A DNA stretch of 64,000 bases, taken from contig NZ_CP108088.1 in assembly GCF_036192275.1 (NCBI RefSeq), forward strand, positions 2,046,001 through 2,110,000. The letters are read 5' to 3'. The translations under genes and the position numbers were made by a program. Shown here in pieces: positions 17,812 to 26,728 of this stretch (its first letter is position 1; each line of letters starts with the position of its first letter). The notes beneath the pieces were generated by a model that saw nothing but the letters and a program-made list of their open reading frames with translations, did not search any database and was not told the origin of the DNA. Source of the stretch: Streptomyces sp. NBC_00250. Lineage in GTDB: Bacteria > Actinomycetota > Actinomycetes > Streptomycetales > Streptomycetaceae.

Positions 17812-17828
17812 CCGGTTCCTTCCCGGGG

Positions 17829-18185
17829 TCAGGCGCTCGCGGAGTCGAGGCGCTTCACCTCGGCGAGGTGCTCGGCCATCCGGTGCGAGACGGAGCCGCT
17901 GGTGTAGAGGGCGCCGCCGACGACGGCGAACGGGACGGAACCGCCTAGGAGGGCGAGCATCCCGGGCCAGTCCCGGCTCGCGACGCACTCCTTGTCGTGG
18001 ACGTACTCGCTGGTGAGGAGGGCGGGGCAGGGACTGCCGCCGCCGTCGGCGTCCTCGTACGGGGTGAGGAGCTGGACGCCGAACCAGACCCAGAGCAGCG
18101 CGGCGATCGTGAAGAGGCCGAGGCCCCAGCCCTGGGTGCGCCGGGCTTTGGCGCGGAACTCGTTGTCGTAGGCAATTGAACGCAT
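17829..18185 (-). CDS. Small membrane protein, unknown
   Basis: 118 residues with two hydrophobic segments (about 20-40, GLGLFTIAALLWVWFGVQLL, and about 73-95, MLALLGGSVPFAVVGGALYT). They enclose an extracytoplasmic loop of about 30 residues holding two Cys (GSPCPALL and DKECVASRD), which could form a disulfide. The start is ATG 18185. It lies just downstream of the EamA transporter gene (11-base gap), so the two are probably cotranscribed. I do not recognise a family. Confidence 0.7.
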   Translation of the reverse strand: MRSIAYDNEFRAKARRTQGWGLGLFTIAALLWVWFGVQLLTPYEDADGGGSPCPALLTSEYVHDKECVASRDWPGMLALLGGSVPFAVVGGALYTSGSVSHRMAEHLAEVKRLDSASA

Positions 18186-18196
18186 GGTCGAAGAAC

Positions 18197-19129
18197 CTAC
18201 CGGGCGTCGCCGTCGGCGGCCCGGCGACCCCAACTGGTGCCCGCCAGAACGAGGATCGCGCCCGCGAGGCCGAGGACGCCGGGGCGGTCGCCGGCGAGGG
18301 CGATGCCCGCGGCGGCCGCCCACAGCGGCTCCGTACCGAGGAGGAGGCTGACCCGCGACGGGGAGCTGCGGCGGACCGCCCACATCTGCACGAAGAAGGC
18401 GAAGAGCGTGCAGAAGACGGAGAGGAAGAGCAGCCCCGCCCATTCGCGCGGCCCGAAGTCGAGGGCCACGGCCCAGGGCGAGGCGCCGGTGCCGGGGAAG
18501 GCGGCGATGACGGCGAAGACGGCCACGGCGGAGCCGAGCTGCACGGTGGTGAGGGAGAGCGAGTCGGCCGACCGGACCGCCTTGATCCGGGACATCGCCA
18601 GGACGTGGACGGTACGGGCGAGGGCGGCGAGCAGCATCAGCAGGTCGCCGAGGGAGGGAGCGGTGAAGCCACCGCCCTGGGTGAGGAGCACGACGCCGGC
18701 CACGGAGAGCGCGGCGGCGCCGAGGAACGCGCGGGGCGGCCTGACCTTGGTGACGGCGGCCTCGGCCAGCGGGGTGAAGATCATGGTGAGGCTGATGATC
18801 AGGCCCGCGTTGGTGGCGGAGGTGTGGACGACGCCGTAGGTCTCCAGGAGGAAGATCCCGCTGAGGATCAGCCCGAGGGCCCCGGCGCCGCGCCACTGGG
18901 CCGCGCTGAGCGCCCGGAGCCTGGCCCACCCGGCGACGACCAGGACGGGCAGCACCACCGCGAACCGCAGCACGAGGACGGCGATGACGGTGTGGGTGGT
19001 GGTGATGCCCTTGGCCGCGAGATAGCTCGCGCCCCAGACGACGGCGACGAGCAGAACGGGCAGGTCGGTGAGCCAGGCCCGGCGCGGGGCGCCGAGGGAC
19101 ACGGGGGCGGCGATCGACGAAGCTGACAT
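18197..19129 (-). CDS. EamA/DMT superfamily transporter
   Basis: Integral membrane exporter of 310 residues with about ten hydrophobic segments arranged as two EamA repeats. Recognisable pieces are VVWGASYLAAKGI in the first helix and LLLGTEPLWAAAAGIAL in the penultimate region, the conserved EP motif of the second repeat. Family members export metabolites or amino acids; the substrate cannot be told. I chose ATG 19129 over the upstream in-frame start at 19195. It is followed by an unknown small membrane protein. Confidence 0.87.
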   Translation of the reverse strand: MSASSIAAPVSLGAPRRAWLTDLPVLLVAVVWGASYLAAKGITTTHTVIAVLVLRFAVVLPVLVVAGWARLRALSAAQWRGAGALGLILSGIFLLETYGVVHTSATNAGLIISLTMIFTPLAEAAVTKVRPPRAFLGAAALSVAGVVLLTQGGGFTAPSLGDLLMLLAALARTVHVLAMSRIKAVRSADSLSLTTVQLGSAVAVFAVIAAFPGTGASPWAVALDFGPREWAGLLFLSVFCTLFAFFVQMWAVRRSSPSRVSLLLGTEPLWAAAAGIALAGDRPGVLGLAGAILVLAGTSWGRRAADGDAR

Positions 19130-19328
19130 TGCGGCCGTATCTCCAACACTCGGGGCGGGGTGGAGACTTCGACGGCTCGCACGTGGAGCGATCACCGTAC
19201 CGGGACGGGCCTGTGGTGGCTACACCTTTCAGGGCTCCCCGCCTGCGGTGCGGGCGCCTGTGGGGTGCACGCGGGCGCGTGTCGTCCCTGTGGGCCAGGC
19301 GTGGCCGTACGTCAGGCGCGACGGTGGG

Positions 19329-19940
19329 TCAGGCGTAGCTGCCGTACTCGGGGCGGCCCGCGAGCTCGTACGTGGTGAGGGTGACGCCCGCGCCGGTGGT
19401 GCGCGCGTCGGTCAGCCGGAAGGCGGTGGGGCGGACGCCGTCGGTGAAGAGGCGGCGGCCGGTGCCGAGGATCACCGGGAAGACGAGCAGATGCAGGGTG
19501 TCGATCAGATCGTGGTCGAGCAGGGTCCGGGCGAGGCCGCCGCTGCCGTGCATCTGGATCTCGCCGTCGGTGCGCTCCTTGAGTGCCCCGACCTCCTCGA
19601 CGACGTCGCCGCGGAGCACGGTGGTCCCGTCCCAGTCGGCGGATTCGAGGGTGGTGCTGGCGACGTACTTGGGGAGCGCGTTGAGCTTGGTGGCGATCGG
19701 GTTGGCGGGGTCCGTCTGCTTCGGCCAGTAACCGGCGAAGATGTCGTACGTGCGGCGGCCGAGGAGGAAGGCGGTCGGCCGGGTGAAGACCCCGTCCATG
19801 AACCGTCCGAAGTCCTCGTCCCCGAACGGCACGGACCAGCCGCCGTGCGTGAAGCCGTCGCTGGGGTCCTCCTCCGGGCCGCCGGGGGCCTGGTGGACGC
19901 CGTCGAGGGTCAGGAACTGGGTGAGGCTGAGCGTGGCCAT
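19329..19940 (-). CDS. Dihydrofolate reductase-like (RibD C-terminal family) protein
   Basis: Cytoplasmic protein of 203 residues of the DHFR-like/RibD C-terminal superfamily. Conserved elements are LTLDGVHQAPGG near the N-terminus, LGRRTYDIFAGYW, the NADP-binding-like MHGSGGLARTLLDHDLIDTL and FPVILGTGRRLF. Family members are generally uncharacterised NADPH-dependent reductases, and the true substrate is unknown. The start is ATG 19940, with AAAGGGCACC upstream. It stands alone, divergent from the next SDR gene. Confidence 0.88.
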   Translation of the reverse strand: MATLSLTQFLTLDGVHQAPGGPEEDPSDGFTHGGWSVPFGDEDFGRFMDGVFTRPTAFLLGRRTYDIFAGYWPKQTDPANPIATKLNALPKYVASTTLESADWDGTTVLRGDVVEEVGALKERTDGEIQMHGSGGLARTLLDHDLIDTLHLLVFPVILGTGRRLFTDGVRPTAFRLTDARTTGAGVTLTTYELAGRPEYGSYA

Positions 19941-20111
19941 GGTGGTGCCCTTTCGTCTCCGGTCCATCGTGTCTCAGCAGTTCGGACCGTGCCGCCCGGC
20001 GGAACTCATCGGTGATCGGATCGGCGTCCGATTCGTGCCAGCCTCGGGACGCCCCGGCGACTTTCATTGAACCCGCAACCACATACGGCTTCTTGCTACG
20101 GAGGTTTCGGG

Positions 20112-20852
20112 ATGTCCACGATGAACGGCGCGGCGGTACTGGTGACGGGCGGCAGCCGCGGGATCGGCGCCGCCACGGCCGTGCGCCTCGCGCAGGAGGG
20201 CGCCGACGTCGCCTTCACGTACGTCCGTGACGAGGTACGGGCCAAGGAGGTCGCCGCACGGATCGAGGCGACCGGGCGCAAGGCGCTGCCCCTGCGGGCG
20301 GACGCGGCCGACGCCGGGGACGCGGCGGGCGCGGTGCACTGGGCGGCGGACGCCCTGGGCCGGCTCGACGTCCTGGTGAACAACGTCGGTGCCGGTGTCC
20401 TCGGGCCGCTGGAGTCCCTGGCCCTCACGGACGTGGACCGGGTCCTCGCGGTGAACGTCCGGGCGGCGTTCCTCGCCTCGCAGGCGGCGGGCGGGCGGCT
20501 GCCGGACGGCGGGCGGATCATCACCGTCGGCAGCTGCATGACCCAGCGGGTGCCGGGGCCCGGCGGGACGCTGTACGCGATGAGCAAGTCGGCCCTGACC
20601 GGCCTCACGAAGGCGCTGGCCCGGGAGCTGGGCGGCCGTGGGATCACGGCGAACCTCGTCCACCCCGGCCCCGTCGACACCGACATGAACCCGGCGGACG
20701 GACCGTACGCGGAGGGCCAGGCGGCCATGACCGCACTGGGCCGCTTCGGCACCCCGGCCGAGGTGGCCGCCATGGTCGCCTTCCTGGCGGGCCCGGAGGC
20801 ACGGTACGTGACGGGCGCGGAGTTCTCGGTGGACGGCGGGCACGCGGCGTAA
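20112..20852 (+). CDS. Short-chain dehydrogenase/reductase
   Basis: NAD(P)-dependent oxidoreductase of 246 residues, the classical SDR size. The cofactor motif is TGGSRGIG at residues about 12-19, with NNVGAG after it. The active site has the Ser region VGSCMTQ and YAMSK (Tyr-x3-Lys). The C-terminus FSVDGGHAA is typical of FabG-like SDRs. Start ATG 20112 has GGAGG twelve bases upstream. The gene is monocistronic and ends before tandem repeats and hairpins that face the allantoicase gene. The substrate is unknown. Confidence 0.9.
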   Translation: MSTMNGAAVLVTGGSRGIGAATAVRLAQEGADVAFTYVRDEVRAKEVAARIEATGRKALPLRADAADAGDAAGAVHWAADALGRLDVLVNNVGAGVLGPLESLALTDVDRVLAVNVRAAFLASQAAGGRLPDGGRIITVGSCMTQRVPGPGGTLYAMSKSALTGLTKALARELGGRGITANLVHPGPVDTDMNPADGPYAEGQAAMTALGRFGTPAEVAAMVAFLAGPEARYVTGAEFSVDGGHAA

Positions 20853-20881
20853 CACCTGCGAGGGGGCGCTCGGCGCGGCAC

Positions 20882-20931
20882 CGCCCGTACGGGGCCCGAC
20901 TCGAAGCGCCCGTACGTGGGCCGACTCGAAG
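20882..20931. repeat. Two 25-bp tandem repeats after the SDR gene
   Basis: Units 20882-20906 and 20907-20931 match at 23 of 25 positions, each ending in the sequence GACTCGAAG. A degraded third start follows at 20932. They lie in the 299-base gap between convergent genes, upstream of two hairpins. Confidence 0.7.
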
Positions 20932-21028
20932 CGCCCGCAGACCGGGCCGGCCAGTGAGCCGAAGGGCGCCGTCGTTCCACCGGCTCGACGCGCCCGGAGG
21001 CGAACCGAGCCCCCAAGAAGGGGGGTTA

Positions 21029-21133
21029 CGCGAGGGCGCACCGGTGCTGTCGGTCCGGTGCGCCCTCGCGGGCCGGGCGGGGTGTCGCACCCGCCCAGTT
21101 CATGGGGCGGGCCGGGGGGGGTCCCCCGGCCCG
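21029..21133. terminator. Two strong hairpins between convergent SDR and allantoicase genes
   Basis: First hairpin: 16-bp perfect stem, arms 21029-21044 and 21055-21070. Second: 11-bp perfect stem, arms 21108-21118 and 21123-21133. Their place between two converging genes points to bidirectional termination. Confidence 0.8.
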
Positions 21134-21151
21134 TCCGTGTTTCCGGGTCGG

Positions 21152-22270
21152 TCAGCCGCCCAGTTCCTGGTGGCGGGCCGCGAGCCGGGCCGTACCGGCC
21201 TCCGTGAGGGAGCCGAAGAGGCGGAGGCGGGAGATGCCGCCGTCCGGGTAGATGTCGATCCGGACGCGGGAGCCGACCGCCGGGGTGTCGAGCACGAAGC
21301 GGTGGTTGGTGTCGGGCTGGAGGCGGGTCCGGGGCAGGATCTCGGTCCATTCCTCCGAGCCCTCGGCGGCGACGGAGAGCGCGGCCCAGCCGGCGCTGTT
21401 GCCCTTGAGGTACGCGGTGTCGATCTCGACGGCGCGGATCTCGGACTCGGCGACGAGCTGGTAGCGGATCCAGTCGTTGCCCTTGTCGCGGCGGCGGCGG
21501 GTCTCCCAGCCGTCGTCCATCTTGCGGGAGCGGCCCGGCTGGATGGTGTTGGTGGCCGGGGAGTAGAAGCGGTCGGAGGCGTCCTCGACCTGGCCGCCGT
21601 TCTCCAGGGCCGCGAGGTCGAAGGTCCCGAGGACCCCGAGCCACGCCGGGTCGGGGGCGACCTCGCCGTAGACACGGAGGCGGGCGATGCCGCCGTCGGG
21701 GTGCTGGTTGACGCGCAGGTGCGTGAAGCGCTGCTCGACGTCGACGGCGAAGCCGTTGGCGGCGTGGCCGCCGACGGCGGTGCGCGGGACGAGCGTCGTC
21801 CACTTCACGTCGTCGGCGAGGAGCTCCTCGGGCGACGGCGAGCCGGGGACGGAGGCGGCCTCGACGGAGACGGCCTGCGGGTAGTTGCCGCGGAAGTGGG
21901 CGGTGTCGAGGACGATGCCGCGGACGACGCCCGGGGCGCCGAGCCGTACGAGGGCCCAGTCGTGGTCGTCCTCGGTGGGGTGCGGCTGCTGGGCGGAGAC
22001 GCCGCGGCGGCGGCGGGTCTCCCAGCCGTCCATGATCTTGCCCTTGTGGCCGAAGTGCTCGGGGTCGAACTCGGCGGCCTCGGGCTTGAGCATGTTCTCG
22101 CGCTCGGCGAAGAACTCGTCGTTGGCGGCGATCACGCCCGCGCCGAGGCGCCGGTCGGCGAGGTCCGCGTACCGGGTGAAGGGGAAGTCGGCCGTCCGGT
22201 AGTCGGCGTACGGGTCGCCGCCGCCGTAGGGGCTGGCGTCGCCGGTGAAGGAGGGTATGCCGGTGCTCAC
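21152..22270 (-). CDS. alc: Allantoicase
   Basis: Hydrolyses allantoate to ureidoglycolate and urea. It has 372 residues with the family's internal duplication: MDGWETRRRR at about residue 80 with VLDTAHFRGNYPQ, and again MDDGWETRRRR with IDTAYLKGNSAG near residue 250. The start is ATG 22270, four bases after the allantoinase stop, so the two pathway enzymes form an operon. The operon is preceded by candidate AllR sites and by a TTCAAC-N5-GTTGAA palindrome. The product needs ureidoglycolate lyase, which is not in the window. Confidence 0.93.
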   Translation of the reverse strand: MSTGIPSFTGDASPYGGGDPYADYRTADFPFTRYADLADRRLGAGVIAANDEFFAERENMLKPEAAEFDPEHFGHKGKIMDGWETRRRRGVSAQQPHPTEDDHDWALVRLGAPGVVRGIVLDTAHFRGNYPQAVSVEAASVPGSPSPEELLADDVKWTTLVPRTAVGGHAANGFAVDVEQRFTHLRVNQHPDGGIARLRVYGEVAPDPAWLGVLGTFDLAALENGGQVEDASDRFYSPATNTIQPGRSRKMDDGWETRRRRDKGNDWIRYQLVAESEIRAVEIDTAYLKGNSAGWAALSVAAEGSEEWTEILPRTRLQPDTNHRFVLDTPAVGSRVRIDIYPDGGISRLRLFGSLTEAGTARLAARHQELGG

Positions 22271-22273
22271 GGG

Positions 22274-23608
22274 TCAGTTGTTCCTTTCGAGGAGGCTGCC
22301 GGAGGGCTCGGCGAGGGTGCCGTGGTCGGCGATCCGCTCGCCACGCAGCCAGGTGGAGGTGACGACGCCGTGGAGGGTCTTGCCCGCGTAGGCGGTGATC
22401 CGGTTGCGGTGCTGGAGCTCGGCCGGGTCGACGGTGAAGGTGGCCTCGGGGGCGAGGACGGCGAAGTCGGCGTCGCGGCCGGCCTCGATGGCGCCCTTGC
22501 GGGTGAGTCCGGCGAGCCGGGCCGGGCCCTCCGACATCCAGCGGACGACGTCCGTCAGGTCGAAGCCGCGGCGACGTGCCTCGGTCCAGATGGCGGGCAG
22601 GCCGAGCTGGAGGGAGGAGATGCCGCCCCAGGCGGACGCGAAGTCGGGCGTCTTGAGGTCGGTCGTGGACGGGGAGTGGTCGGAGACGATGCAGTCGATC
22701 GTGCCGTCCGCGAGCCCCTGCCACAGCGCGTCCTGGTTGACGGCCTCGCGGATCGGCGGGCAGCACTTGAACTCGGTGGCGCCGTCCGGGATCTCCTCGG
22801 CGGTGAGGGTGAGGAAGTGCGGACAGGACTCGACGGTGACCTTGACGCCCTCGGCCTTGGCGGCGGCGATGACCGGCAGGGCGTCCGAGGAGGAGAGGTG
22901 CAGGACGTGGACGCGGGCGTTCAGCCGGCGCGCCTGGTTGATCAGGTTCTCGATGGCCGTGTTCTCGGCGTCCCGGGGACGGGAGGCGAGGAAGTCGGCG
23001 TACGCGCCGCCGGAGCGCTGGGGGGCGGCGGCGAGGTGGTGGGGGTCCTCGGCGTGCACGATCATCAGGCCGTCGAAGCCGGAGATCTCGGCGAGCGAGG
23101 TGGCCAGCTGCTCCTGGTCGAGCTCGGGGAACTCCTCCACGCCGGACGGCGACAGGAAGCACTTGAAGCCGAAGACGCCGGCGTCGTGGAGCGGGCGCAG
23201 GTCCTTGACGTTGTCGGGCAGGGCGCCGCCCCAGAAACCGACGTCGACGTGGGCCTTGGCGCGGGCGACCTCCTGCTTGACGCGCAGGTTCTCCACGGTG
23301 GTGGTCGGGGGCAGCGAGTTGAGGGGCATGTCGAGCAGGGTGGTGATGCCACCGGCGGCGGCCGCGCGGGTGGCGGTCCAGAAGCCCTCCCACTCGGTAC
23401 GGCCGGGGTCGTTCACATGCACGTGGGTGTCGACGAGTCCGGGCAGGACGACGTCGTCGCCGACGTCCTCCAGCCGGGCACCGGCGGGTACCTCGGCGTC
23501 GTACGGCAGCACGGCCGCGATCGTCCCTCCGGAGACGGCGATCGACGCCGGGCGTGTCCCCTCGGGGGTGATGACACGCGTCGAGCGCAGGACCAGGTTG
23601 ACGTCCAC
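22274..23608 (-). CDS. allB: Allantoinase
   Basis: Metal-dependent amidohydrolase of 444 residues that opens allantoin to allantoate. Metal ligands are visible: [10 protein letters not shown] (HxH), the carbamylated Lys in [27 protein letters not shown], and the catalytic Asp in [10 protein letters not shown]. The GTG start at 23608 is preceded by an AGAGGGGTAC ribosome site. Allantoicase follows immediately. The gene is divergent from the IclR regulator allR across a 337-base region that contains several palindromes, which suggests repression lifted by a pathway metabolite. Confidence 0.95.
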   Translation of the reverse strand: MDVNLVLRSTRVITPEGTRPASIAVSGGTIAAVLPYDAEVPAGARLEDVGDDVVLPGLVDTHVHVNDPGRTEWEGFWTATRAAAAGGITTLLDMPLNSLPPTTTVENLRVKQEVARAKAHVDVGFWGGALPDNVKDLRPLHDAGVFGFKCFLSPSGVEEFPELDQEQLATSLAEISGFDGLMIVHAEDPHHLAAAPQRSGGAYADFLASRPRDAENTAIENLINQARRLNARVHVLHLSSSDALPVIAAAKAEGVKVTVESCPHFLTLTAEEIPDGATEFKCCPPIREAVNQDALWQGLADGTIDCIVSDHSPSTTDLKTPDFASAWGGISSLQLGLPAIWTEARRRGFDLTDVVRWMSEGPARLAGLTRKGAIEAGRDADFAVLAPEATFTVDPAELQHRNRITAYAGKTLHGVVTSTWLRGERIADHGTLAEPSGSLLERNN

Positions 23609-23640
23609 CCGTACCCCTCTTCCAGTGCTTCGAGAAAAAA

Positions 23641-23657
23641 TTCAACGAACTGTTGAA
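23641..23657. promoter_or_regulatory. TTCAAC-N5-GTTGAA palindrome upstream of allB
   Basis: Perfect 6-5-6 inverted repeat 33 bases upstream of the allB start. Its inner 15 bases match the element found at the uraD and catalase promoters (TCAACA-N3-TGTTGA) apart from one or two positions. It is a candidate site of a second purine-pathway regulator distinct from AllR. Another perfect palindrome, GACGACATGTCGTC, lies at 23674-23687. Confidence 0.6.
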
Positions 23658-23746
23658 GGAGTCTTCACTTCCGGACGACATGTCGTCAAGGGCACACTTC
23701 CAGCATGGCCGCCTACACCGGCCGCCGCCGAAGGTCGCTTGGATGT

Positions 23747-23782
23747 TTCCACGAAGTGGAATGTAAATTTCGTACAGTAGAA
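23747..23782. promoter_or_regulatory. Candidate AllR operator pair between allB and allR
   Basis: TTCCA-CGAAG-TGGAA at 23747-23761 is a perfect palindrome. A weaker copy, TTTCG-TACAG-TAGAA, starts exactly 21 bp later at 23768-23782. The same pairing at 21 bp is seen upstream of aceB, hyi and gcl. IclR-family proteins often bind as pairs of dimers. Confidence 0.65.
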
Positions 23783-23945
23783 CGTAGCTCCGTACATGCG
23801 GGGCTGACCCGGACCGCTCCGGGCCGTCACCGACACCGGACAAACACGTCCTGACCGGCCCTGACGCCGACAGCGGGACCGTGTGCCCCGGCCGATGGGC
23901 CGGTAGGCTGCTGCCTTGCCCGCCTGCCCCGAAAGGACCGTTGAC

Positions 23946-24752
23946 GTGCCGACGTCCAGCGCCAGCACCACCGACGCCGCCAAGCCCGCCGCAAGCGGTG
24001 GCGTCCAGTCCCTTGAGCGTGCCTTCGACCTCCTCGAGCGGATGGCCGATGCCGGGGGCGAGGTCGGGCTGAGCGAGCTCTCCGCCAGCAGCGGACTCCC
24101 GCTCCCCACCATCCACCGCCTGATGCGCACCCTGGTCGCCTGCGGCTACGTACGCCAGCAGCCCAACCGGCGGTACGCGCTCGGCCCCCGGCTCATCCGA
24201 CTCGGCGAATCCGCCTCCCGCCTCCTCGGCACCTGGGCGCGCCCGTACCTGGCGCGGCTCGTCGAGGAGACCGGCGAGACGGCGAACATGGCGCTGCTCG
24301 ACGGCGACGAGATCGTGTACGTGGCACAGGTGCCGTCCAAGCACTCGATGCGGATGTTCACCGAGGTCGGCCGGCGGGTGCTGCCGCACTCTACGGGCGT
24401 CGGCAAGGCACTGCTGGCCCACACCCCGGCGGAGGAGGTCCGCGCGCTGCTGGCCCGTACCGGCATGCCGGCGGCCACCGAGAAGACCATCACGACGCCG
24501 GACGGCTTCCTCGACGCGCTCGTCGCGGTCCGCGAGACGGGGTACGCGGTCGACGACAACGAGCAGGAGATAGGAGTCCGCTGCCTCGCGGTCTCCGTCC
24601 CGGACTCCCCCACGGCCGCGGCGATCTCCATCTCGGGCCCGGCGGGCCGCGTGACGGAGGCGGCCACGGAGAAGATCGTCCCGATCCTCCAGGAAGTGGC
24701 CCGAGAGCTCTCGGCGGCCCTGGCGAACACGACGGGCAACGGCGGGTCGTAG
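23946..24752 (+). CDS. allR: IclR family regulator of allantoin catabolism (AllR)
   Basis: Regulator of 268 residues. The N-terminal winged helix (about 20-85) has LERAFDLLERMADAGGEVGL and the recognition part SSGLPLPTIHRLMRTLVACG. The C-terminal IclR effector domain follows, with VAQVPSKHSMRMFTEVGRR and IGVRCLAVSVPD. The GTG start at 23946 has AAAGGA upstream. It is divergent from allB-alc. In Streptomyces coelicolor an IclR protein in this position, AllR, is known to repress the allantoin and glyoxylate genes. Position and family therefore support the name, and the repeated TTCCR-N5-YGGAA elements in this window are its likely sites. Confidence 0.88.
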   Translation: MPTSSASTTDAAKPAASGGVQSLERAFDLLERMADAGGEVGLSELSASSGLPLPTIHRLMRTLVACGYVRQQPNRRYALGPRLIRLGESASRLLGTWARPYLARLVEETGETANMALLDGDEIVYVAQVPSKHSMRMFTEVGRRVLPHSTGVGKALLAHTPAEEVRALLARTGMPAATEKTITTPDGFLDALVAVRETGYAVDDNEQEIGVRCLAVSVPDSPTAAAISISGPAGRVTEAATEKIVPILQEVARELSAALANTTGNGGS

Positions 24753-24822
24753 CACCCCGCTTCCCCCGCCCACCACGGCGCGAGCGGCGCCCGCCCGCCC
24801 CCGCCGTGTGGGCGCAAGGCGC

Positions 24823-25515
24823 CTACTCCCGGCGTGCGGCGCCCTCCTTCGCGCCGTGCCCTCCGCAGAACGCGCCGTGGCGTCCGTGGAAGACGTTGCG
24901 TTCCAGGGCGCGCCGGCCGGGATGGCGCCGTTCCTCCGCCGGGTAGCCGACCGACATGAGCAGGGCGATGGCCAGGTCGTCCCGGTCGCCGATCCCGATC
25001 ACCTTCTTCACCTCGGCCTCGTCCCAGCCGTTCATCGGCGAAGTGGCCAGACCCAGCTCGGTCGCGGCGAGCATCACGAAGGATGCCGCGATCACGGCGT
25101 CCTTCACCGCGTACTCCCGCAGGAGACCACGCCGGTCGAGGTCCTCCTGAAACGCGGTCGAGGCGGCGGAGAACATGGTGATGAACTCGTCGTCCCAGGC
25201 GCCGTTGCGGCGGGCCCGGTCGTGGACGTCACTGTGATCGTCACGCCAGGACTGCGGCTCGGCGACGAAGACCAGGACCACGGGGGCCTCCCGCGGCTGG
25301 GGTTGGCCTCCGGTGGCCCAGGTCAGTCCGTCGCGGCCCTCGTCGTCGGTGACCACGACGATCGACCGGTCCTGCAGATTCCAGCTGGAGGGTGCCTGGA
25401 CCGCGAGTTCGAGCAGCGTGGTGAGGGCGTCGGCAGGGATCGGGTCGGGCCGGTAGTGGCGGACGGTGCGGCGGGTGCGGATCGCGTCGGCGACGGAAAG
25501 CCTGCGGTTCGTCAT
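24823..25515 (-). CDS. Nitroreductase family protein
   Basis: FMN-dependent oxidoreductase of 230 residues. The N-terminal TRRTVRHYRPDPIP carries the Arg residues that bind FMN phosphate, AVQAPSSWNLQ is the conserved loop, and AATELGLATSPMNGW with IALLMSVGYP is typical of the C-terminal half. ATG 25515 is chosen; longer frames are implausible. It is divergent from an HxlR-type regulator with a palindromic operator between them, the usual arrangement for a stress-inducible reductase of quinones or nitro compounds. The C-terminus is His/Gly/Arg-rich. Confidence 0.88.
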   Translation of the reverse strand: MTNRRLSVADAIRTRRTVRHYRPDPIPADALTTLLELAVQAPSSWNLQDRSIVVVTDDEGRDGLTWATGGQPQPREAPVVLVFVAEPQSWRDDHSDVHDRARRNGAWDDEFITMFSAASTAFQEDLDRRGLLREYAVKDAVIAASFVMLAATELGLATSPMNGWDEAEVKKVIGIGDRDDLAIALLMSVGYPAEERRHPGRRALERNVFHGRHGAFCGGHGAKEGAARRE

Positions 25516-25527
25516 GACACGAACTAT

Positions 25528-25580
25528 TGGAGAGTCACTCTCCATTGGGAAGAAGGCACTTATTGGTGCGTTACTCTCCC
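25528..25580. promoter_or_regulatory. HxlR-type operator region
   Basis: TGGAGAGT-C-ACTCTCCA at 25528-25544 is a perfect palindrome. A related imperfect copy, TGGTGCGT-T-ACTCTCCC, lies at 25564-25580, 36 bp further. They occupy the 68-base divergent region of the nitroreductase and hxlR-like genes. Confidence 0.65.
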
Positions 25581-25583
25581 GGC

Positions 25584-25985
25584 ATGAAGACCGTCGTGGA
25601 ATCCTCCGGACTACCGGCCGACGCCTACTCCGCGAAATGCCCGACCCGCCAGGTCCTCGACCACATCGCCGGCAAGTGGACGATCCTGGTCGTCGACGCC
25701 CTCCTCGAAGGCACCCTGCGCTACACCGACTTGAGCCGACGCATCGAGGGCGTCTCACAGAAGATGCTCACCCAGACCCTGCGCGGCCTTGAGGCCGACG
25801 GCTTCCTCACCCGCACGGTGTACCCGTCCATCCCGCCCAAGGTCGAGTACGACCTGACGGACCTGGGCCGGAGCCTCGCCGAGCCGATCACCGCACTCCG
25901 GCGATGGACGGAGACCCACATCAACGAGATCGAACGGGCCCGGGCCCACGCCACCGCGGCAGCGAGGAACACCCCGGCGCCGTGA
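25584..25985 (+). CDS. HxlR family transcriptional regulator
   Basis: Winged-helix regulator of 133 residues. The conserved N-terminal Cys lies in AKCPTRQVLDHIAGKWTILV, a residue used for thiol or quinone sensing in relatives. The DNA-binding part is LRYTDLSRRIEGVSQKMLTQ and the wing RTVYPSIPPKVEYDLTDLG. ATG 25584 is preferred over an upstream start at 25527 because that would run through the palindrome region. It is likely the repressor of the divergent nitroreductase gene. Confidence 0.9.
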   Translation: MKTVVESSGLPADAYSAKCPTRQVLDHIAGKWTILVVDALLEGTLRYTDLSRRIEGVSQKMLTQTLRGLEADGFLTRTVYPSIPPKVEYDLTDLGRSLAEPITALRRWTETHINEIERARAHATAAARNTPAP

Positions 25986-26047
25986 CCCACCGCGCCGCAT
26001 CCGTCAGGCGGTGACCCGAGCCCCGGCCCCGCGGGGGCGGCCGGTGG

Positions 26048-26728
26048 TCAGACGGCCGCGCGTTCCGACAGACGGCCGTCCCTCACCTCCACCACCCGCG
26101 CCGCGCGAGCGACATGCGTCCGGTCGTGGGTCACCAGCACCGTCGCCGTCCCCCGCCCCACCGTCAGCCCGGCGAGCAGCTCCATCACCGCCGCCCCCCG
26201 CTCGTGGTCGAGCGCGCTCGTCGGCTCGTCGACGAGGAGGACGGCCGGCTCATTCATCAGGGCCCGCGCGATGTTGACCCGCTGCCGCTGCCCGCCGGAC
26301 AGCTGGTGCGGCCGCCGCCCCGCCAGGTCCGCGAGGCCCACCGCGTCGAGGAGCTCCATGGCCCGGCTCCGGGCCGACGCCGGCGGGCGCCCCGAGAGGT
26401 GCGCCATCACCTGCAGCTGTTCCGCGGCCGTGAGCGAGGGCAGCAGGTTGGGCTGCTGGAACACGATCCCGATCCGCTCCCGGCGCAGTGCCGCCCGCCC
26501 GGCCGCGTCCAGCGCGCCCGTGTCCGTACCGGCGACCTCGACCCGGCCCCGGTCCGGGGTCACCAGGGTGGCGGCGACGGCGAGCAGGCTGGACTTGCCG
26601 GATCCGGAGGGACCGACGACGGCCGTGAGGGAACCCGCGGGGACGTCGAGGGACACCGCGTCGAGGGCGGTCAGCCGGCCGTCCCCGTCCGGGTAGGTGA
26701 GGGTGACGGCATCGAGGACGAGACTCAT
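26048..26728 (-). CDS. ABC transporter ATP-binding protein (LolD/MacB type)
   Basis: ATPase of 226 residues. Walker A is GPSGSGKSS, the signature LSGGQRQRVNIARAL, Walker B VLLVDEPTSALD and the switch VTHDR. FQQPNLLPSLTAAEQL is the Q-loop region typical of LolD/MacB/FtsE-type transporters that pair with FtsX-like permeases. ATG 26728 overlaps the stop of the permease gene. Such pairs export or extract lipids, peptides or antibiotics; the substrate here is unknown. A motif shared with a two-component operon lies upstream of the permease gene. Confidence 0.92.
   Translation of the reverse strand: MSLVLDAVTLTYPDGDGRLTALDAVSLDVPAGSLTAVVGPSGSGKSSLLAVAATLVTPDRGRVEVAGTDTGALDAAGRAALRRERIGIVFQQPNLLPSLTAAEQLQVMAHLSGRPPASARSRAMELLDAVGLADLAGRRPHQLSGGQRQRVNIARALMNEPAVLLVDEPTSALDHERGAAVMELLAGLTVGRGTATVLVTHDRTHVARAARVVEVRDGRLSERAAV

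Noticed and set aside
20064..24776. Very long minus-strand open frame of about 1570 codons
   Set aside because: It runs antisense or out of frame through the SDR, alc, allB and allR genes and gives Arg/Pro/Gly-rich nonsense. The real genes are read in other frames.
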